A stretch of 64,000 nt of DNA from contig NW_019167926.1 in assembly GCF_002303985.1 (NCBI RefSeq), positions 7,832,206 through 7,896,205 on the forward strand. Direction: 5' to 3'. Source of the DNA: Durio zibethinus (Eukaryota > Streptophyta > Magnoliopsida > Malvales > Malvaceae). Position 1 is the stretch's first letter. The number at the start of each line of letters is the position of its first letter. This document shows positions 49,815-61,650 of the stretch, one piece after another. Both the position numbers and the translations under genes were made by a program. Under the pieces are notes generated by a model. That model made no database searches. It saw only the letters and a program-made list of their open reading frames with translations, and was not told the origin of the DNA.

Positions 49815-52800
49815 TTAGCTGCACTGTTCCCTTCGTGATCTTGGAGTGGAAGAACCTGTACGAGATCCTTGAACAGACTGAGTTTCAGGATCATACTTTT
49901 GAGAAGCAAGATAGGTGAGGGCAGTGACTACATCAGCTATAAGTGGCCGCATATTAGGCTGTTCCTGAACACACATTGCGGCGACAGCTAGAGCTTGGTA
50001 CAAACCCCTAACCGGATATTGGCCCTGAAGTAATGGGTCAGCCATTTGTGCAAATTTCTTTCTATCTTTAAACAATGGACGAGCCTGTCGAATAAAAATA
50101 AAATTTTACATACTATTACACCAAAAAAAATGGATGTCATTAAGACTCAACAATCAAATAATTTTCATAACTAACCACTATTTAACTTGTTCCATCAACT
50201 ATTAACTATTTAAGGGTAACTCTGTACTTATTCGACACACTTTTGGTTTCTAAACACTTTCAACAAGGGTTTGGTAGTAAATCAAGATTCCATTAGAACA
50301 TGTTCATGCAAAAATATAAAGATTCATGATCAAAACAGATGAATTTTCATGTATCATCTGTTAACACAAGCCACAGCAACAAAATGAGCCTTGGAATTGT
50401 CAGCGACACAGTAAATAAGAGAAGTCATAGCTATCTTACCCAGGCAACCAGATTTTGCTCGCCACCTGCTCTTGAGTTGTCAATAGCTTTCCTTCCAGTA
50501 ATGATTTCAAGCAGAACAACCCCAAAACTATAAACATCTGATTTCAATGTAAGCTGACCAGTCATTGCATATTCTGGAGCACAATATCCATATGTCCCCA
50601 TGACCCTAGTGGATACATGAGTCTTATCCCCCAACAGGACCCAATTTGGCCAAGCCAAAATCAGATAGCTTGGGATGATAGCCTTCACCAAGCAAAATGT
50701 TTGAGCATTTTAAATCACGATATATTACAGGCGGGTTAGCTTTGTCATGCAAATACTCCAAACCTTTTGCAGCACCTGCAGCTATTTTCATTCTGGTATT
50801 CCAATCAAGTTGCCTTCTGTCGGGAGGTAAGTCTGGAATATAAAAGCACATGAGAAAAATAATCAATGATCTGTATTAAACGATGATACATAACAAGATA
50901 ACGAAAACAATTGCAAGAACAGGCTAAGCAAATAGAAATAAATCTAACACCAGAAACTCGGATCGGAAATTTTAGCATTAAGCATGATAATTTGATGCAT
51001 GACATTCAAAGGTGTGATAGAAACCAAGATCCTGGACATGAGTATAGAGACAAGCATTACTGTTCATACCATGTAGGTGATCTTCCAAAGATCCTAACGG
51101 CATGTATTCATAAACCAAAAGCCTCTGATCTCCATCAGCACAATATCCAATTAAGTTGACAAGATTAGGGTGGTGAAGCAGGCTCAACATTAATACTTCA
51201 ACAAGGAATTCCCTGTTCCCTTGCAGTCCATTACGATCAAGCTGCTTGATTGCCACAACCTACGCAAAACAAGTGACAAGGTTAAGGTCAACCAGAAGTT
51301 ATAATGTATGGTTAACAGACATAGATTTCCAAAACTAAAAATATTCATGAAGAATGAACTTCCGCAAGCCAACCTAATCATATTTTTAGCTCAACATAGA
51401 TAAGCTGAACAAAACAACAAAAATTTGATTTCTATTACCAACTAAAGGTGTAAAGATCAATGGAACAGTAGTACACTGTCCTATGCCTATGTTTATACTC
51501 TTCAGCAAAAAAAGGAAAAAAAAGAAAAAAAGAGTGAAGAAGGCAATATACTGATGGTCTAAGGATTTTTTTTTTTCAATCATCTCTAGTTCCTTTTCCA
51601 TTACTGCTTCTAGAAAAGGCATTTGATTATTTACCCCCAAAATGCATGGTAAGCGCTGTTGTGTGACATGAAAGACAAAGGTGTTGATTCTTGTTCCAAT
51701 ATATAAAAGTTAGAGAAAAGTGCTGAAGATGGACATTGAGACTGGTAATTTCCAATCATATACTCGATAATGCATAAAAGGCCCTGAAATTATCTAAAAT
51801 AATTCAAAGAGATTCATCTATGTTCATACTATATGCAACAGAGAGCTTATATCCCACAGCAAACACCACTGAACTAAAGAAGACTTAATAGATTGTTACA
51901 TCATCGGCGGCTACACTAAGTTCTACAAATACTTTCAGTCTGTATCACAACCCAAAATGTTGGTAACAACTTCAAGATCATCTGCACAACCAAAATTTAA
52001 GAACGGTAACCATTCTTCTTTTGGCATTTTACTTTACTTAAGTTTGAGAGAGAAGGGGGTGAGGGTGGAGGTGGGAAGAGATGATGAGATGTTACAGTTA
52101 ACATTAAACTGCACAATGGCTCTAGCAGAATCTTTATGGGAAACCACTAACATTTAGATTTGACCATTCTTCACCAAGTAAATTAAATTTAAAAAAATCT
52201 AAAGATTTTGTCATAATCAACCATTTTAAATAATTCTAAGTCAAAGTCAAAGCTCCAATATCACACAGAATTAAAGCATACATGGCAGAACGAAATGTTG
52301 AATTTCAAAGCAAAAACTTAAACAATGCTAATAAAAAGCAAAAACAGTAAGGTGAACCTAAACAACCCACATTTGGATAATATCAATGATGCTTTCTCAC
52401 GTATTTGTACTCCCTATAAAAATTAAAGTCGTACAACACATACTTGATTAGTGCTCTCCAATCGCCCTTTATACACTCGGCCAAAACCTCCTTCACCCAG
52501 AAGGCAATCTGCCCTGAAATTCTTTGTTGCTGCTGCCAATTCACGAAAAGTAAACGTGTGTGCTGCAATGTGATCAGATCCCCCGTCCTTGGTAGTCTCC
52601 CTCTTAGCATCTGGTAAAGAATTAACCCTCAGCTTATCTACCATGAAATGAAAAACTTTATGTTAATACTGTTGGAAACTGATTCCAAAATGTGTAGTAC
52701 TACCACATCAGTAAAAGCCAAAGACAGATTTCTTTATCCTTCTCATAATAACCACTGATATAGACAAAACCACAAGAACAAGATTCAAGCTTCCATATCC

Positions 52801-53750
52801 TTTTATCATGGAAAACAAAGAGAATCTGTTTCATTTATAGTATTCTTTCTCTCCATATAAATAATAAATTGACAGAATGATAAGATATTTGAACTAGATA
52901 GAATTCCATAGGCTTTCAAAGGCAATCTAATGTAAACACTATAGTAACATTAAGAATCAAAACTTAGTTTTAACTCTAGCTCTAATAATAGTAAACCCAA
53001 ATTCCTCCACAAGAATTAACATAGAACACAAAGCATGTAGCTTCTATTATGAGTAAAGGTTTAGATAAACAAACTGAGAGAAATTAAAATCTATCAGTCC
53101 ATGATTCTTTATTACGACTAACACTAAGTTTAAAAAGAAAGGCCTGAAATTCTTAGCAAATAAACTAGTTGAATTGCACAAAACAACTGAGATTCCAAAA
53201 ATCAGTATAAATATATGATTAACCTCAAAATTAATAAAAATAAGAATTATAAAATCCCATAAAATTCTCACCTTTATAGACTGAAAATGTTCAAAATTCT
53301 TATATTTTTCATACCTACTTATGATTTCAAAACAAACCCAAGTTCGCATTTTTAACAAATCATCAAACAATTATATATATATATATATATATAAAGAATA
53401 ATTAACATCTTTTGTCTCAAATCCCACATCAGATCACACTAAAACATTGAAACCCAGAATAATGAAAAATTCAAACAATTAAAAAAAGGGTCCAAAAATT
53501 ATCAATTTGCAGCCAAAACAAATTGGAATTCACTTAAATTAGAAAAAAAAAAAAAAGATCAAATATTTTCCAGGATACACAAAAAAAATCAAAATTTGAA
53601 GTGGTTTTTGAAATAGTAAGAGCTATAGAAATAAGAACCTGAAGTAGATGGGATCTGAACACCAGAGATGTTAGTGTAGCTGTTATTATTGGAGGGCAGC
53701 TTCTTCTTTGCATTTTTGTTTGATTTTCCACAACAAGGCAACCGACCCAT
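49815..53750 (-). CDS. CDL1: RLCK-VII receptor-like cytoplasmic kinase, CDL1/PBS1-like, with a +1 frameshift
   Basis: Five exons: 53750-53639, 52637-52444, 51259-51070, 50832-50440 and 50084-49815 (stop TAA). Ignoring the frameshift the product is 385 residues. The N-terminus MGRLPCCGK has the Gly2 and Cys pattern of myristoylated, palmitoylated plasma-membrane kinases. Kinase motifs: GEGGFG (85-90), Lys107 in VVAIKQLD, IYRDLKCSN with Asp205, DFG (223-225), then GTYGYCAPEYAMTGQ and SDVYSFGVVLLEI. Exon 4 is one base too long: at 50628-50632 the plus strand has five C (five G in the mRNA) where the family needs four in GPVGDKTHVS. As written, the frame runs to LGPVGG and a stop, losing the activation loop and C-lobe. 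Everything else is conserved, so a reading error in the run is as likely as a real mutation. RLCK-VII kinases relay immune and brassinosteroid receptor signals. The CDL1 assignment is supported by PRR7 nearby. Confidence 0.88.
53371..53393. repeat. (TA)n microsatellite
   Basis: Perfect TA run in intron 1 of the kinase gene. Confidence 0.9.
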
Positions 53751-55181
53751 ATGAACTTTTTATTGCTTTTTTTTTTCCTTTTCTTACCTTAGACTAAAAT
53801 GACTAAAACAAAAGAACAGAAAGAGAGACAGAGATACAGAAAACAGCAAGAAAGAAATCAGACCAAACACACACTTAGGAATTAGGAGAGAGAGAAAGAG
53901 AAACAGATTGGAAGTTCACAAGAAGGTTATATCTTTTTTCCCTTTTTTTTTCTTTTTGCTTTTGTGCCCTTTGGGTCTTAGCAAATTGCTAATTTTTCTT
54001 TTTTTTTTTTTAATATCAAAATCAAATCTATCATTATATTATCGATCAATATTGAATTTCATCGTTACAATTTAATCTCATTAAATTTTTTATTATATTT
54101 TTAATTTGTTATTTTTGGACAAAAATTTAACAACTTACTAATTTTTAAATTAAGTGGTGACAGCTTATCCATTTATTATATTAATGATGAACCTATAATA
54201 ATCTGTACACATCTTTAATATTTAGAATCTTTTAAAAATTTAATTTTTTTAATCAGTATATATGAAAATTAAAATACACAGTTTAATTTAAATTAATTTT
54301 AAAACTAGTCATTCAATAAATTTAAATTTTCAAATTAATTTTTTAATTTTTTATTTTATAAAATAAAAATTATCATTTTTACAAATACAAATTAAATTTC
54401 TTGTTATTGTTAAATTTTTTTTTTAAATTTATCAATTCAATGAATCCTGTTTAATATTAAATACATGAATCCTTTATTACAACGATTTAAATTCGAATTT
54501 TTTAAAAATGAAATCTTTTATTTTTAAATAATATATAAAAATATAATAGCGTAAAAACTCATGTGCCGACTAAAATACAAAATTAAATTAAAATAAACAT
54601 GCTTTTGGCTTGGGTGGTAAAATCGATGCTTTTAAAGAGCAATTTTTCTCCAACTGCGTTTTATTAATGGGCTTTTAATTAGTAATTAATTCAATAATTT
54701 TCTATTATCCTTTTTTTTTTTTGCCATCTCTATTTTTTTTTGTTTTAAATAATCTTTCTACTATTTTTTTAATAAAAGTTTTTGAAAAAAAAAATCCGTG
54801 ATTTATTGTCTTGTATAGCAATTTCTCTGCCTAAATTAAGCAAGAGAGAATCTAGGGTAAACCTCCCTCATATTAGATCTATGCATATATTAAAATTTAT
54901 ATTTTAAATTTGAAATTTAATATAATTAATTTATATAATTATTTTTAAAAGTATTATCCCATTGTGTAAAAAAAATTCATATTTTGTCGGTGATAATGTT
55001 ATTTTCTTTTTTACCACATGATTTTTTAATTTTTATATTAAAATAATAAAACATTAATTTTATGAAAATTTTTAAAAATTACTATTAATTACACCAAAAT
55101 CAATTTTTTAAATTATGTAAAAAAATTAAAAAAAATTAAGATGAAAGGCATATATAATACATATATGATATAATATATATA

Positions 55182-55335
55182 TCACCAATAAATTATTGGT
55201 TTAATTGGTTAAAGCTCGTTTTTTTTTATATTAAGTTCAAGTAATATCGATAATTGTTTATTGGGATCATTTAAATACATGACTTATAACTATTTATTTT
55301 AAGTTATTAGGTACGACACATCTTGCTTTGATTTG
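55182..55335 (+). mobile_element. Dispersed SINE-like repeat, copy 2 (plus orientation)
   Basis: GGTTTAATTGGTTAAAGC (about 55198) resembles an A box, and AAGTTCAAGTAATATCG (about 55233) a B box, as in tRNA-derived SINEs. The same sequence occurs inverted at 28285-28460. I see no target duplication. Confidence 0.5.
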
Positions 55336-56489
55336 AGAAACTGAACAACTCATTTATCTTGAATTTTTTTAAAATAATACATATATCAAAATAAAATTAT
55401 TATATGTTTTTTAAATTGATTAAATTTTTTTTTTAATGTGATCATGTTAATATAATAATTAATAAATTGTTTAAAGACAACATTGGTACTAAGAATTCCA
55501 GCTGGTTCTTGCATATCTAGAGCTGGTTTTTGGTCTCCTACCATAGATGCCATCAATTCTATTTAATGAATTTAAAAATTTCATCGACAATAAATAAGAT
55601 AATTTCTTACATATTATAGACTTATATAATGAAAAATTAAAATTCATAATTAATTAATTATTTATCCATTATTTTTTTTATTTTGGATTGACTTGTATTT
55701 GTATTGTAAAATATTTGTAGTGTGCATTAAATTCGTATGGAGACAACTCTTATTAAATAATGGACCACACCTTTTGAATTTTTTTTTATTTGAGATATTT
55801 TAATATTTGATAATTATTTTAAATTTTAATTATTTTAAAATCAAATCGGATCAATCTTATAAAAAAAATAAATTTTTTTAGTACTTATTTTCTCCTCAAA
55901 ATTAAGATTTTATTTAAAAAAATTTAATTTTTTGTCACTCCGATCAACATGTGTTGGTGTATTTTTTGAATTAAGAAAAGGAAAAAGGTAAAGCAATATG
56001 TGAAATAATCTAATTTTTTCAAGAAAGTTGAAGTACGAGGGTAAGTTTCTAATATTTTCTTTAAGTATATTTTCTCAAAAAATGTATCAAAAAATAAATT
56101 GTTCAAAATGATTGCTTGATTATGATTTTTTTTTTTTGGTTGATTCAATTTCTATGAGTTAATGGTAAAATAATTTGTTTAAAATATATTTTTTCCAGAT
56201 TTAGAGGGGAATTTAGGGTTCCATTGCCAATTTTTATGAGAATTTTCTTCCATACCCTTCATCTTTGAAAGTAAGATTTTAGTTTAATGTTTTATATAAA
56301 ATATTAAAATTTAAATTTCAAATTTATTGAATACATATTTTAAATACAATTATATGAACTATAAGAATTAGCCCAAAAGCATTCTAACTCGTATTCTCAC
56401 ATCAAGATTCATGAATGAAAGTCTGCATAAAACATTGTATGATTTTGGTTTGGCTTACGAAAGAATATATAATGTAAAATATTAATTAA

Positions 56490-56690
56490 TTAATTATTTA
56501 TATCATATTTTATACGAAAATTTTATATCATAATTTTTACTGATATAAAAATATAAAATATATATTTTTTGTTTTGTTAAATTTATATATAATTTTTGTT
56601 AAAATTTTAAATCATATTATTTTTATATTTATTTTTATATTATATCGCGTATCCTATTTTTAATTATCATCTATACAAAAAAGTATATAT
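56490..56690 (-). repeat. AT-rich dispersed repeat, copy 2 (inverted relative to 42965)
   Basis: The reverse complement matches 42965-43140 in order and content, best over AATATGATTTAAAATTTTAA. No coding capacity; possibly a MITE, but no ends were fixed. Confidence 0.5.
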
Positions 56691-57069
56691 TTGTGGATAA
56701 AAGTGATGCCTCAAGCAATTTATGTATACTTTAAAATTAATTTTGAACCAAAATTTCACTTTTAAAAATGAAAATTTGAGGTTAATAAAAAGAATCAAGA
56801 GTCAATCAATATATGAAAATTTGTATATTCGTGTATAATATTAACAATTTGTATATAAATTTAGGATTAAAATAAAAAAAAAAAAGTTATTGGAAAAAAA
56901 TTTACTTCCGAGGCCAATTCAAACATTGATAGGCCTAAATATTAGCCCAAAAGTGAATTTTAAAGCCCATTTTCTAAACCTTTTCCTCGGTTTTTTTCCT
57001 TTCTATTTAACTGTTTTCCCTTCCAAAACCCTAACTTCTCTCTCCCAAAGAATCGAATTTCCCAAAATC

Positions 57070-59489
57070 ATGAACCAGAGGTCTTCGAACCTACTCGATG
57101 AAGCCCTAGGGCTAGATCAGACCATCGAGCCATGGCCTCTAAGGGGTCGAGCAGTGGTTATAGAAGACCGAGTCGAGACCAGCGGCTCATTCGTTCTTCA
57201 CCATCTCCTTAAACGCTCTCTTTCTCCAAATTCCTCCAATGTTTCAATTTTCATCGCTTTTGCTCAGCCTTTTTCTCATTACGATCGTATCCTTCGAAAA
57301 CTGGTAACTCCCTTCTCCATTAAAGCTTAAAGCTTAGGATTTTTTGTTGGTATATTTAATGATTATTTGTGGATCATGGAGGGTTAAATGGGTAATTTGT
57401 CAAGGATATGCTTGGTTTTTGTGTTGGAACTGAAATGGGTTAGTTTCGTTTGATTAGGTATTGTGAAAATTGGAACCTTGTGAATTGGGTAGTGAATTGA
57501 AAAGCTGAAAAAGTTTGTAGAGAATACTGTTTTTGGAGGGAGGGATGATGGTGTTAAAAAAAGGTGTTGTGTGTCAATTTTGGGAAATGAAATGGATTTA
57601 TTTAATTTTGTTTGAATTGCTAGGTGTAAAAAGATTGGACCTTCATAAATTAGGTTATGGAATTGAAATGGTGGATGATGTTGGAAAGTTCAGTTTTGCT
57701 ACTTTAATATTACTCCAGTTTCTTTAACTTTTGCTACTGGTTACTTGCCTTGTTTTTGAATGGTCTGTCTAGTTGAGTTGATGGAGTTATTAAATAAGTC
57801 ATGTAAGTTGGCTGTTAGATCTTTTATTAATTGATTTGAATGAACTTGCTGATTCTTTTGTAGTGCGACCCTGATCATGTCTGGGTTTCTGGTTACCTTT
57901 TTAATGAATAATAAGATTTGTCTTGGAATGTGAATGGATAGGTCACAAACGAATGATATTTTGGTTTCTATCGGACATAAGGGATCATTTTCCGAGTCTA
58001 ATTTTTTTCTGAGAGGATATAAGTGAGATAGAAAATTTGTGTTCTTGCTAGCATGTTGATTTTTTTGGGAAATTTTGGAAGTGGTATTATTAATAGTATT
58101 TGGATTTGTTGTTGATTTGTTGAAATAGGGATGCAACTTAGTATTGCAAAGGGATAACAGTAGATTCTTTTTCTTTGACATGCTTATGCTGCAGTGTCCA
58201 GGTGAGAAAATCAGGTAAAATGGTTCTTGCAAAACTTTCTGCATGCATATGATTATGTTTGTGTCTGTGTTAGATTAACTAAGGATTAATATATCTTTTT
58301 ACGTTGTTGACTTGTCAGTTTACCTTTTTTCAGTTAGCTAATAATTTGTGTGTGGTACGAGGTTTATCTCATTGAAGGAGTTTTGCAACTTGTTTAATTA
58401 GGTGGACATGAAGGAATAACTCCTGAAGGTGGACTTATTGCATTGTATGGGAAAATACATAAAACCATTTTAGCATTGCCCGAGGTTAGCAGGAAAAATG
58501 TTTCCATTATCATAGATGATTTATCTCTTATGGAGGTGGCTGTAAATGGCTCTTCAGATTATGTCTTGGACTTCTTGCACTACTGCCGCACTTTAACATC
58601 AGAGTTTGTAAGTTTGTTTCCTCATTTTGGTAATGTCACCCTCTATTTGCAAATATTATCTTTTTGTTGACCCACTGCCCCCCTTGTCCTGTTCTCATTT
58701 CTTATCACAGGATTGTTCGCTAATTACACTTAATCATGAGGATATATATTCCAGTGCAGATAGGCCTACCTTTTTGTTACAGATGGAGTACCTTGCGGAC
58801 ATTTTGATAAAGGCAGAGCCTTTGGCTACTGGTTTAGCAACTGATGTGCACGGACAGGTACTGTTATGTTATTTCTATTTCTTTTCTGGATAATTTGTGT
58901 CATTTCTATTTCAATTTACATTCTGTACTAGATTAATGCTGCTTAATAAATGTAAATGTAAATAATTATAGGTTAAACTTTTCATGTGTTTTTCTACATA
59001 TTGTTGCTTTGTAATGCGTTATTAAAACTTTTAGGTTTTATTTCTGATATGATTATTATTGCATCTAGTTTTCCTATCCTTAAGGGTTGAAGACTCAGAT
59101 CCGGGATCTAAATTTTGATTGGTCTATTGTAATGAAAATGCAGTGACATAGGTGTGACAAGAACCTCATTTTAGTTCTGAAATTCGACATATGCTTCTAG
59201 TCATTGGATATATGACCTGCCTAATATGCATTCTACAACTGCTTTTTTTTTTTTTTTGCATATTCTTGGTAGAAATCTATCTCTTTAACTGTGATCATAC
59301 AACATTCTTCTGAAAGAAACAAGCTTTGCCATGGTCTCACAAGTGACATGTTTTATCATGTTGCAGTTAACGGTTTTGAGCAAGAGTATGAATTATGGGC
59401 AAGAGAGCTCTAGGAACAATACAAGTAATTTCCACTTCAAGGTCAAGGAAAATATTGTTGAGTGTTTCTACCCTGGAAGCCGAGGTTAA
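57070..59489 (+). CDS. ELP6: Elongator complex subunit 6
   Basis: Five exons: 57070-57303, 58129-58201, 58402-58607, 58711-58857 and 59367-59489, giving 260 residues, close to plant ELP6. The frame continues upstream of ATG 57070 without a better start; this ATG gives MNQRSSNLLDEALGL, the normal family N-terminus. GGLIALYGKIHKTI, IIIDDLSLMEVAVNGSSDYV and CRTLTSEFDCSLITLNHEDIY follow the RecA-like fold of ELP4-ELP5-ELP6, which lacks a true P-loop in ELP6. ELP4-6 form the hexameric ring of Elongator, which makes mcm5/ncm5 modifications on wobble uridine of tRNA and so affects translation, growth and stress response. It is a single-copy gene in most plants. Confidence 0.92.
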
Positions 59490-60486
59490 TGAGACAGGAA
59501 ACGAGTAATCGACTGGAAAGTTGTCATCTTTCTATCATTTTTGGATCGGTATTCCTAGAGAGAAAAAGATTTAGAAAAAATGAAAGCCAAGGTTGATGCT
59601 ACTACTGCCCTGCAAGGATTGTGAAGCTGTATTTTAGTTTTATATGGAATTCTTTGTTGCAGCAATGATAACAAGAGAGTTTCATGGTTGGGACAATGGG
59701 ATAATTCAGCCCTTTCAAGTTAAAGACACTGATACCAATCAATATTTATCTGTTTAGTTTACAGAAAGATGTTGGTTCTAAATTAGATATTGCTTGTATT
59801 TATAAACTATCCTCATTTTATTAGTTTTTTTTTTTGCCTAGTCCGGGAACCATGTATTAATATTGTTAAATTGAAGAAGGAAAGGAGAATTAACTCTTTA
59901 AAAAGATTCTGCCAATTTTCTAAGAGTATCACATAAATATTTCTAAACATTTTTCCAAACATGTGTTGATTCGAGTTGCGCTAATCTGTTTGATAACAGA
60001 AAAGCAATGCTTTTAGGAAAAAAATCTGCTTTTAACCTCAACTTGGAAACAGTCAAAATTTGGATTGCTCTAATCTAACAATCTAAAGGATTAGATTCAA
60101 AGTGATCTAAATAACAAACCCGACATAAGTTGTCTCATGTCTAATTGTCACCTTCTGTTATGTAAGATGATGGCGATGTAGAGTTTCATTCTTAAACCAT
60201 AAGGTTTTATGTTTGGTACAATTATAAATTTTATCTTAATAAAAAATTTAATCAGGTTGATTCGTGGAATCTAGCAGATCACATCGAGCATTCATAATTA
60301 TCTCTGGAAGAGAGAATACTAAGGATCATATTTAGTGCAGTTTGGATAGGAAGATGAATAGATGAATTTGTAAGACAGGCAACAGGGCTGTGAGGTTAGT
60401 GCATGTGTTCTTTCACTAACCTTACCCAGTATCATAGCTATAGGAACATCATGTGTTTTGAAGGCCATAGCCTCAAAACAGGTAAA

Positions 60487-60487
60487 G

Positions 60488-60526
<39 letters not shown>

Positions 60527-60529
60527 TAA
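60487..60529. repeat. Compound (CT)n(TA)n microsatellite
   Basis: A CT run passes directly into a TA run with one TG interruption. Confidence 0.85.
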
Positions 60530-61390
60530 TTCTAAACATTCTAAATTCTGCTTTGTACCTATCCGCCATTGAAGCAAACCATAACTTGTCACAGACGATG
60601 GATGGGATTGGACAATTTTCCCATACTCACCTAGGTGTGAGGCTGCCATTGCTAAAAAGGGAGCTTTAAACTTAAATTCAGGATCTTGGGAACATGAAAA
60701 AAATTGTTCTTACATGTTAGTTTCTAGTCTACCTAGGTATGAGTATAGAAATATTTAAGATAATTAAGATTTGAATCAAATTAAGAATCCAATACTCTAC
60801 GAACAGTACACGTGACTGTTAGCATAAGCTTAGACATCTCTCCTGTCCATGTTGAAAAGGATAGTGCTTGGCTTGATGTGTTCACTTTATTTATTATAAC
60901 GCTAGGTCAGTAGCTCTACTGAAGGAAATCAAATTAAGCACTGATCTATTCATGAAAATGTTATTTTTAATATATACGAGTGATACAAGAAAATTCAAAA
61001 TTACAACTTAACAAGATTTTTTTTTTTTTGCCCCAAAATTATAAAATATAAAGTTTAGTTTGTTGATGTATCTATGCCTTAACTATGCAACTGCAAAGCG
61101 AGTTTTGTATGTGAAGTGGGAACACGGCTTTATGGAAACCAGAACGAAACCTATCTAACCTTTCCTAATTGAAACTGTGCTTCATTTGGCTTCTGGGAAA
61201 TCTGTGCAAGTCATAGCCAAATTCGGTCACAACTTAAATGGAAGAAAAGAGTTCATAAGAAATGGTTAAGAAATGCACATGAAACAAACTTCACAAGAGA
61301 ACAGTCTTTATGTACCCACTTCTTGCATGCAAGTCTTTTAACAAACAACAGCAAACCACAGTGGATGGTAGTAGTACTAGTATAGCAGAG

Positions 61391-61418
61391 GGCAACAACC
61401 CCTTCAAGGGTTGTTACC
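61391..61418 (-). other. Hairpin in the PRR7-like 3' UTR
   Basis: An 11-bp stem (GGTAACAACCC against GGGTTGTTGCC in the minus-strand RNA) closes a 6-base loop. The single imperfect pair is a G-U wobble in the minus-strand RNA but an A-C mismatch on the plus strand, so it folds better in the PRR transcript. It lies about 230 bases after the stop codon. Confidence 0.45.
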
Positions 61419-61650
61419 TTGTGCAAGGTAGTTGTAGTAGTTATAGTTTAGGTCGTAGCCATATAGGTCAGACTAATAAAGTACAGTTCAAGATGACTCG
61501 AGTCCTTAAAATGAATTTGGTCTTTGATTAAGAGTATGTATTTTGTTATTGCTACGTGCACAATCCGGCACCATGGAATCTGAATTCTCCCTTCCCGGTA
61601 GGGCTAATCTGATACATAAAATTTTGCACGGACTAAGGGAAGGGGGTGTT

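Larger units (their letters stand above)
53751..57069. other. Divergent intergenic region: kinase and ELP6 promoters
   Basis: No gene recognised. 53751 to about 53950 is the kinase 5' UTR and promoter, with GA-rich sequence on the plus strand. About 54000-56850 is very AT-rich and includes copies of two dispersed repeats (55182-55335 and 56490-56690). 56880-57069 is the ELP6 5' flank. Confidence 0.6.
59490..61650. other. Convergent 3' flanks of ELP6 and the PRR7-like gene
   Basis: No gene recognised. A CT/TA microsatellite lies at 60487-60529. The last few hundred bases are the 3' UTR of the minus-strand PRR gene and hold a strong hairpin at 61391-61418. Confidence 0.6.

Noticed and set aside
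54598..54660. tRNA-like string GGCTTGGGTGGTAAAATCGATGC
   Set aside because: There is no B box, no acceptor stem and no anticodon arm, so it is not a tRNA and not a supported SINE.
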